64,000 nt of DNA from Isoetes taiwanensis (lineage: Eukaryota; Streptophyta; Lycopodiopsida; Isoetales; Isoetaceae): positions 186,001-250,000 of the forward strand of contig JAJEKV010000274.1 of the NCBI GenBank assembly GCA_021234155.1. Direction: 5' to 3'. Of this stretch, positions 56,765 to 64,000 are shown in pieces (positions within the stretch are counted from its first letter, which is position 1; each line of letters begins with the position of its first letter). A program made the position numbers and the translations under genes. The notes beneath the pieces were generated by a model. That model was not told the origin of the DNA. It saw nothing but the letters and a program-made list of their open reading frames with translations, and searched no databases.

Positions 56765-56890
56765 GTTCTTGGAGACCAAGAGCAAAGCACTGACCATGCT
56801 CCCAGTAGTACTAACTTGATAGGATCCTCGAACCTCGAAAAGTGGGAAAATGTTTTCTCATTTTTGTAGTTTGTGCTAAGCTAGTAACAG
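56765..56890 (+). mobile_element. leader of the LTR element up to the junction
   Basis: Non-coding stretch between the LTR end and the minus-strand RNase H fragment; contains AGCACTGACC. Confidence 0.4.
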
Positions 56891-57457
56891 TTAAATGAAT
56901 TGGAACTTAATAAGACTAAAAAGAATGAGCCAAAACCTCCTCAGGCAAGGTAGTCTCACAGCTCGCGCCTGGTCAAAGAACTGCACTTGTGCCTGGAAGT
57001 GTGATCTAAGGAGTCCATCTCGAACCTCAAAACGATCATAGTCTGATCCCATCTGCTGAGAAGATGATGCAGCACCAATGTCTGAGAATACATCTTGAGC
57101 TAATGGATCGGAGGGCAGAGATGCTCGAACAGACTCCAACAAGGCTGTATCATGAGGCCTCTCGAACAAAGTGAGAGCCATAAGCTGGAACCGATCAGGC
57201 CCTAAAATAACCTGTGATTGCTGATCATATGCAGGATCACCTAGTTTGGGCTCAAGGTAGGAGCGTCGAGACAAGGCATCAGGCTTTCCTTGGAGGGATC
57301 CAGGACGGTACTTGATCACGAAATCAATCCGGGATAATACTTGAGTATGCCACCGGGCCTGGCGACGATTGAGCACTCGAGCAGACTGAAAATATTCGAG
57401 ATTTCGGTGATCTGTGTAGACCAAAACACCTCCAAATTGACCAAGTAAGGGGTCCAT
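56891..57457 (-). pseudogene. Ty3/gypsy RNase H C-terminal part and connection
   Basis: The minus-strand frame reads [40 protein letters not shown] and [11 protein letters not shown], the end of a gypsy RNase H (TDH and PDALSR hold two catalytic Asp). It continues through the variable connection to FEVRDGLL, where integrase normally starts. RT and the N-terminal RNase H are absent beyond 57457. In orientation it agrees with the integrase core at 55020-55288. Confidence 0.85.
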
Positions 57458-60400
57458 TCTGCCTAACTCGATGAGACTAGCATGATTTGACCCTTAGATC
57501 ACCCAAATTGGACAAGTTTAACCCAATTAGAGCCAATGTCTCACACGTCGCGCCTGGTCAAGAAACTAAAGTCCAGCTTTTGAACGAGGCGCTACCTGTG
57601 AGACCTCCAAACTTTGAGCCTCCATAACTTGAGCTACAGAGCTCCAAATTGCCTGAAATTTGTTGCAATAGGACCGTTAGACAGCCTAGAATCCATTTAT
57701 AACCTCAAACTAGGCTAGAAATGTCAAACCCCAGCCCGCTCAAACCCTTGAATTGTTTTTCCAAACTGTGGTTTGTTTGTTTGCAGGTATTGCTCTCGGC
57801 TCGAAGCTGATGCTTTACTCCTAGATAGAAGTGCCCAGGAACACCCCTTTGTTATAGTCATCTAGACCTCAGCATAGCAACCCAAGTCCAACTGTTGGTA
57901 CATCACCTCTGCTTATGCCAAAGGCATAAACCTTGACCTAATTCTGTGTCCTTCTAATAGAGTTTGACTTATATAGCCGCCACATTGACACTCCCTATTG
58001 CCAGGGTACCTAGAAAGGAGCTAGAGTCTAGAGCTGCCCAAGTCACTCCATGTATAGAGATTGGACTCCCCCAAACCAACTTTGCTAGGACCTTAGAGTA
58101 TGCCTCAAACATCATGGAGGTCTTGCAAAACAACCCTCATGTCATGCCATACCACACGTCCTAATGTCCATAGACTTGGAGATTATAGATATGTCTCCAG
58201 TAATGCTGCTCGAGCCATCTTGCTTGCTTATAGAGCCCAAAATGTTGTAGGAGAGCCCTTCAAGTAGACCCTTAGACTCTAGAATATACGAAGGCGTTAC
58301 TGAAGGGACGGGGGCGAGCCACGAGAAGGGCTAGGAGGCAACTCCTTGAAGACATCAAGGTCCCAGCCGATGTACAGACAGATAAGGAGAGGAGACCGAA
58401 AAGGCAGACCCAAGAGAGGGAAGATCACCACGACCTTGCAGCCCAGCAGCTCAAGCGAATGTCATGAAATGTCAGCCAAGGAGTGAGAGACTCGAATGGA
58501 TAGGACCCAAGGGACGGAGGAGACGACCTAACCAGCAGGTACAAATCACGCAAAGGCGACTAGAAGAAGCCATGGTAGGGGCAATGGAGATGACCACACT
58601 TCCAGGCACAGGAGAGCCACCTCAGAATGAAGCAAAGCCCAAGCAACAGGAGTCGCACTCAGAAATTCGACCTGTGGAGGAATGACAATGCCTGCCTACC
58701 GACCACGATCTCAGAGCTTCGAAGATATTCAAGAATGCCCGACTGCAACAGCCAGGTGATCCTACTCAATCAACGGCACCACACAACGGCAACCTTGCAA
58801 CGACACACCGCATGTAGGGACGTTGACGTGACGAGCTCGGATCAGACATGAAGCTCAACAATAGTAGCAGCATCTCAAGGAATCCCGGAGTCAACCAGAA
58901 CGAAGAAGATGCAGCAAAACCGAAGAATCAAACGCGATAGGAGGAGGGGAAACCCTAAAGGAGTATAAACATTTAGGTAGATCTTCGTAGTTGTTTTGGA
59001 AAAGTGGATGAATTAAAATCCCAATGTAAATGCGTATATGTCTATTGTATATCTCGGGCGTTCACAGATATAGTGGAGAAACATGAGTTTACAGTCAGGT
59101 TTTACGGATTTAACGCTCAGATCAGGAAGCTCCTTCACTTCGACTACCAAATGAGGAAGCAAGGAAGCACAACTATAACCCAAGATCCAAATGGAAGACC
59201 AAGTACGAGGGAGAAATGACCAGAGGCCAAGACACTTCCGGAAGTGCCCTCAAGTAGAAGACCGCTCGTCCACCCAATGTCAGAACAAGAGACAACACCG
59301 GTCATGTCAAGATCATCAGCGCTGCACCAGGACATCGTCAGGACGCAACACTACCTCTTGTGGCAGCGGCAACACTTGATGAACTTATGACACGGGTGGC
59401 CTCAACAATAGAAGGAGGAACGACCCGACATCAACGAGCCAACTAAGAAGGCAACATCTCGACGACCATAATTCCACCTTGTGGTAATATAGGGTGATGC
59501 GCTATGACACGTGTATTAGATGGAGAGGCACGTCACGAAAAGGCAATCGCAACGAGGAGATATGCCTTCAACAACTAGGTGATGGCTTCGTCGGTACTCC
59601 TACCAAGTAATTAGAAGAGAAGAAGCCGATCATATCTCCGACATGTGGCACATCAAATGCCCGAGGTAGAAGCATTCGACACCTTAACGACAAGGATAGC
59701 AACTGAAAGCAACCCGGCAAAAGAGAGTTCAAGATAATAGCTAGGCTATCCAATGACAAGAGTATATCTAAGGCGGTACTTCTTCAACTCAAGGGTCAAA
59801 GCTGCTTGTGAGATATAAGGATCCATCATCCGACAATATAGCCAGCAAGGAGGAGAGCCATGATGCTTTACTTGACAAGAGAGAGACCGACATGCATAGA
59901 GGGACAAAAGTCGAACCGAAAAGCTGGAGAAGTGCTAGCAACCGACTTCTTCCACGAGCCCCTAGAGGCAACGGGGAGGATCAAACCGACGAGCACAATC
60001 AAAGCCTCTGGAAGGTACCTCAAGACAAGAAGACGGCATAGCACTGTGGAACGTGACAACGTCCAAGCCATGTGATCGAGGGGATCAAACAAGAAAGTTT
60101 GGAAGCTCGATGGAGAAGCAACTAGGCGAGCCGAGCCGATGACTTACACGCGGACTTGCATGCAACTTGGTGAACCCAAGGATCGACGACTCAAAGAAAA
60201 ACTGCAGAAGAGAACAACTCCAGAGGAGTATAGCCAAAGGAATCGCGCACAGCCTCAAGAGACGCCTTCAAATAGCTTCAAGTATCATAAAGGGGGGAAC
60301 AGTTACCGCCCGAAAATAGGATCAGGAAGCAGACCGAAATGTCAAAGCATCAACGACCAGCACACCTTTAGTTAGAATGTGATGCAAAGCGTGTTGTGCC

Positions 60401-62640
60401 ATAGCCGACAAACATCGGAGGGCCCAGGTATATCAACAAATTACCCCGGAGTACGAGCCAACGTACAAATAGGAGGATATAGATCGTCAACACCATTGCA
60501 CCGGGAGGAACACCGATAACATTGCCAAGGAGTAGGCGTGCAACTCGAAGGGAGGCACAAGGGGGGCCTAATAGCGCTAGTAGTAATTGTAATTATGTAA
60601 GCTATATGTTTTGCATGTATAGTTCCCCTGTTATTCCTTCCCTCCCATAGCATAACGGATCAAAAGAAGAGATGTCAGGCAATTTGGGGTGAAGCAATCC
60701 ACATCCTCAACACTTTGGGCAACACGATAACGACAAGAGGACTTCGGACGTATGAGACATCGATGGAGTCGAAGAAACAATATCGGATCGAGTCGTTAGC
60801 TGCCAAGACAAAGAGTTCAAGATGAAAAACCTTTTTTTTCAACGGCGCCACCTTCAGGCTTTTGAAAAGCGGCATGGAAGATTTCAAGTGATCAACTACA
60901 CCAGCAAGCGACCAGCAATGAGAGGCTTCTAACGAACAAAGTCAACCTCTACATCAAAGAGGATCCACCGTCAAGGAGACTGAAGTATCGAGCGACTCGG
61001 AAGAACGTTACCTTGCTATTTCAAGCAGGCAACGAGTGGATGAGCTTCTAGCAAGCTCAAGCATCTAAGGCCATGGGGCCTAGTAGGTTAAATGTAGGGA
61101 TGGTAACATCCATATTGGGATTAGAAGGCATTGTTAGACATTCTCGCCGAAAGGATTGCCCCAATATTGAGCTAAGCGTCAAGTATTGGGAAGGAAACGC
61201 ATAGGAGTAACTAAAATTATACACGATTGTTAATAGATATCCAACGTATTGAAACCACTTGGTGAGATTGATCACCTCGCTAAGAAGGAATCATTACTAG
61301 GATAATTGTTGACCATGTATAAATCTAGTACCTCCAAAGAATAATCCAACCGAAAGAAAAGAAGTAATCTAACAAGTCCGGCCAACTTGTTACGATGGCA
61401 TCAATTCGATTGGTAGGAATATTCCAAGAGTTTAACTAACTAAGAAAGGGGGAATCTCTAGAATATAAAAGAATAGTACATGCAAAGTACATCTAAAATA
61501 AGAATTATAGTAATCAAATAGTCTTCTGGGACAAAAGGAATTGTCATGATGACAAAACCAATCGTTAACTAAGTAGGTAACCCACAGCTATATTGAAATA
61601 AATGATAACATAATATGTATATCCATCTTAGATGGTTATATATGTCAGCTAAGGCTAGTAAATTAATGCGCTAAATAAGAAGCGTATAACCTCTTAAGGG
61701 GAGAGAATAAATATGACGTTGTGTACAACGCCATTGAAGGGGTGCAGGACCATTTTCTTTTCGAAGAAAGTGGGAGGGCTCAATCTCATGATTGAACGTA
61801 CTTGCATCGAATTGACCGACCCGAAGAATAGAGTTCACTCCGGCAATGGCCGAAGCGAATAGAGCGTAAAATAGATAGATACCTTAGGCTCAGGAGGCCT
61901 TCAATGTGCGAGACTGACATAGTAGCTAACTACACCAATGAAGTGGAGCAAAACTATGGGAGCAATTCAACGACCAAGTCATCTCCAAAATTACTCGACG
62001 CAGGCTCAATGGGTGGATGCATTCTAGCCTTAGGTAAGGTGTGCGCATACATTATAAGCTTTGATGTGTCTTATAGATAAGTAAATATAGATCCTAATAA
62101 CTGGATAGAAATTGTTGTACGTATATGTATCATAGGGAAATAAGTTAAATAACAACGGTAATGTGAGGTAGCATGTTAATTAATCCTTCGCAAGGATGCA
62201 ATTCCTTCCAAGGATAGCCATATGACCTCGGGGTCCTTATAAATATAAATAGAAAATAGAATTCAGATATACTTAAGTGTATGTTAGGGATATACTTCCA
62301 AGGGTAATGCAAGACCCAAGGAAGAGAATAAGAAGCACATCTAATTCTTGTGTATGATAATTAAAACCTTGTCTATGTAACAATAGGTCTAAATCAGGGT
62401 TATTGTTTAAATAATTGCGATCTAAAAGCCGTTAAATATTGTAAAGCTTAGAGTAAATATAATTCTACTATCGGAAGTAATGTATCCGATACTATAATAA
62501 TGTTAATTCATAAATATTACCTTAGGGTAATTATGTAAATCACATGCATTAAAGGAGCCAGCAAAAATTGGCTCAGGCATGTCGATTTGTGTAGATTTAT
62601 AGCTTACCTCGTTAAGTATAATCTACGCATGCAACCTATG
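57458..62640 (+). mobile_element. non-coding interior of a long-LTR element (LARD-like)
   Basis: Lying between the LTR at 55289-56764 and the polypurine tract plus LTR at 63758 onward, this stretch shows no gag or pol sense in any frame. 58.3-61.0 kb is purine-rich with short open frames (58464-58685, 59004-59219, 59808-60041) but no domain. 61.0-62.6 kb is AT-rich. Large retrotransposon derivatives have such interiors; the assignment is inferred from the flanking LTRs and tract. A ~30-bp segment near 57538 (GTCTCACACGTCGCGCCTGG) resembles the coding strand of the gypsy fragment near 56953 (GTCTCACAGCTCGCGCCTGG). Confidence 0.45.
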
Positions 62641-63150
62641 AGGTAAGGGTTGCATGTGTTGTTACCGATGATGAGACCATTGCGGTGATCTCTAGGACGT
62701 GGTGTAATGTCAATGTAGGCATGACCGCGGTTCCGCTTGGATGAGTGGAAGGTAGATTAAAAAGTCTACTTCCGTCCCACGGAGGTAGACGACCTCGAGA
62801 GATAAGAGGCCATTCAGGAATGCATTGATAGAAAAGGGCACCTTTAGCCCCATATATGCTTTGATAGGAGGAATCTGGCCTTCACGCCCCATATACGGGA
62901 AGGACCTATCCTCCACGCTGGGCAACTAAGGGTGTAGGCATGAGCGGCATATAGGCATTATAGGGCGCTGTCTCCACGGCCACGATGGAAGAAGCATCCT
63001 CTTCCTACGCCGGGAGATTAGCCGTGCATTCATGTAGATAGGTGGGGTGGTCACCATACAACCAAAATTTTATTAATAATTAAAATGATACTAACGTAGT
63101 GTCGACCTGCGGGCCAATAGAGCGCTCTGGAGGGCAAGGAGGTCGAGCTA

Positions 63151-63710
63151 CGAAGACTTGCAACACAAATTTTGTTATAATGTGTTGCAAGGGATGAAGA
63201 GTACCTTAGAAGTGTAAATTTTGTATGAAATTGATAAACTTTGATAAACTTAAATGTTGTATTAAGTAAAGTTAATAATTACCTTGCGTGGATTAAGTTA
63301 TGAAGTCATAAGTTAATTGGATAATGGAATAGTACAGTAATATCTTAAACATTACCTTAGAGTAATTCTAATAATTAAGATAGTAAGTATGTAATTATAG
63401 ATATTGTAAAATTAATGCAGGATTTTAAGGTGCGAAGACTTGCAACACAAATTTTGTTGGAATGTGTTGCAAGGAATGAAGAGTACCTTAAATAATAATT
63501 GTATATGAAAGTGTTAAATTGTGATAAACTAAATTTTGTGATAACGGAGACTAATAAGTACCTTGTTTTAATAGAAGTTACGATTTGACAAGTTATTTGA
63601 TAATGTAATGGCGTAATAATGATTTAAAAATATTACCTTAAGGTAATCTTAATAAATGTGTAAGTATTATAGTAGTATATCGTATGCATCAGGTTGATTG
63701 CAGGTTAGGA
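63151..63710 (+). repeat. two ~282-bp direct repeats with hairpin heads
   Basis: Copies start at 63151 and 63433 with CGAAGACTTGCAACACAAAT. Each head contains TTGCAACACA and its exact inverse TGTGTTGCAA (63159-63168/63181-63190 and 63440-63449/63463-63472). Each tail contains an ATTACCTTA(N)GGTAAT-type palindrome; the second is a perfect ATTACCTTAAGGTAAT near 63635, and another copy lies near 62517. They lie just upstream of the polypurine tract. Confidence 0.8.
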
Positions 63711-63717
63711 AGATTCC

Positions 63718-63770
63718 AAGGTGGGGAGACCCACGATGCTGCGGACAACATCATTTCAAGGTGGGGAGAA
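63718..63770 (+). promoter_or_regulatory. polypurine tract, present twice
   Basis: AAGGTGGGGAGAA (63758-63770) abuts the LTR start at 63771, as a plus-strand primer should. An earlier AAGGTGGGGAGA lies at 63718-63729, 40 bp upstream. Confidence 0.75.
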
Positions 63771-64000
63771 TGTGACGTTCCGGCCACGAGATAACGGTCC
63801 CGGGGCGATATCATCGACCGCAAATCATTATACCCGCCTAGGGGTCCCAATCGACGGCGGCAATGTGTGACGTATACCCAACCAAGGGTCATGGAAACCC
63901 TAAACCTAACTGATAGCCTACATAAGGCACCAAACCCTAACTTTCCCTTTTTCGCCCACAGACCTTCCGAGCTCCGATTCGCGCGCCTGAGTCAATTCCA
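63771..64000 (+). mobile_element. 3' LTR of the long-LTR element (cut by window end)
   Basis: Starts TGTGACGTTCCGGCCACGAG and follows the 55289 LTR collinearly (GGTCCCGGGGCGATATCATC; ACCTTCCGAGCTCCGATTCG), but lacks about 110 bp found there around 55380-55490. The preceding polypurine tract identifies it as a 3' LTR. The divergence between the two LTRs means the element is old or the two are not partners. Confidence 0.8.

Overview
The window is nuclear DNA of a land plant. Coding matter is almost entirely transposon-derived: Ty3/gypsy LTR retrotransposons, a CACTA transposase, a full-length and a 5'-truncated LINE, MITE-like and SINE-like elements. Between them lie short fragments of plant genes: hexokinase, a signal-peptidase S26 family protein, an LRR receptor N-terminus, a PPR protein and a drug/metabolite transporter-like protein, several keeping canonical GT-AG intron borders. 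I cannot name the species. The low gene density, many degenerate elements and unusual retroelements would fit a large-genome plant, possibly seed-free, but that is inference.

Layout. 1-2.5 kb: a gag / retropepsin / RNase H remnant with no reverse transcriptase. 5.35-7.36 kb: a 1.6-kb LTR followed by a Met-tRNA type primer-binding site. 7.4-13.6 kb: non-coding DNA with small repeats and a few minus-strand exon-like pieces. 13.7-21.8 kb: the most unusual region, a plus-strand Ty3/gypsy element whose gag-pol is preceded by three accessory reading frames. The first, intact at 421 codons, ends in a gap-free histone H3 core (H3 positions 36-135). 21.8-31 kb: gene fragments and small repeats. 31-36.4 kb: a minus-strand LINE with ORF1 and ORF2. 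36.87-37.44 kb: a truncated L1-type LINE with a perfect 13-bp target duplication. 39.34-43.28 kb: a 3.9-kb foldback element with ~1.3-kb inverted arms. 44.16-49.15 kb: a GC-rich tandem array with ~1.1-kb units. 49.4-51.9 kb: fragments of three unrelated genes between two identical 101-bp direct repeats. 52.5-54.9 kb: a decayed CACTA transposase. 55.3-64 kb: a long-LTR element with a largely non-coding interior, apparently placed in or next to an older gypsy copy.

Most transposon genes are dead. In the histone-bearing element every in-frame nonsense codon seen is TAG or TGA, never TAA, as expected from deamination of methylated CAG and CGA codons, while the histone-bearing frame is uninterrupted. 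No tRNA gene, rRNA gene, CRISPR array or complete host gene could be supported. The main candidate for an undescribed system is the histone H3 fusion with its companion frames, each preceded by a splice-acceptor-like tract.
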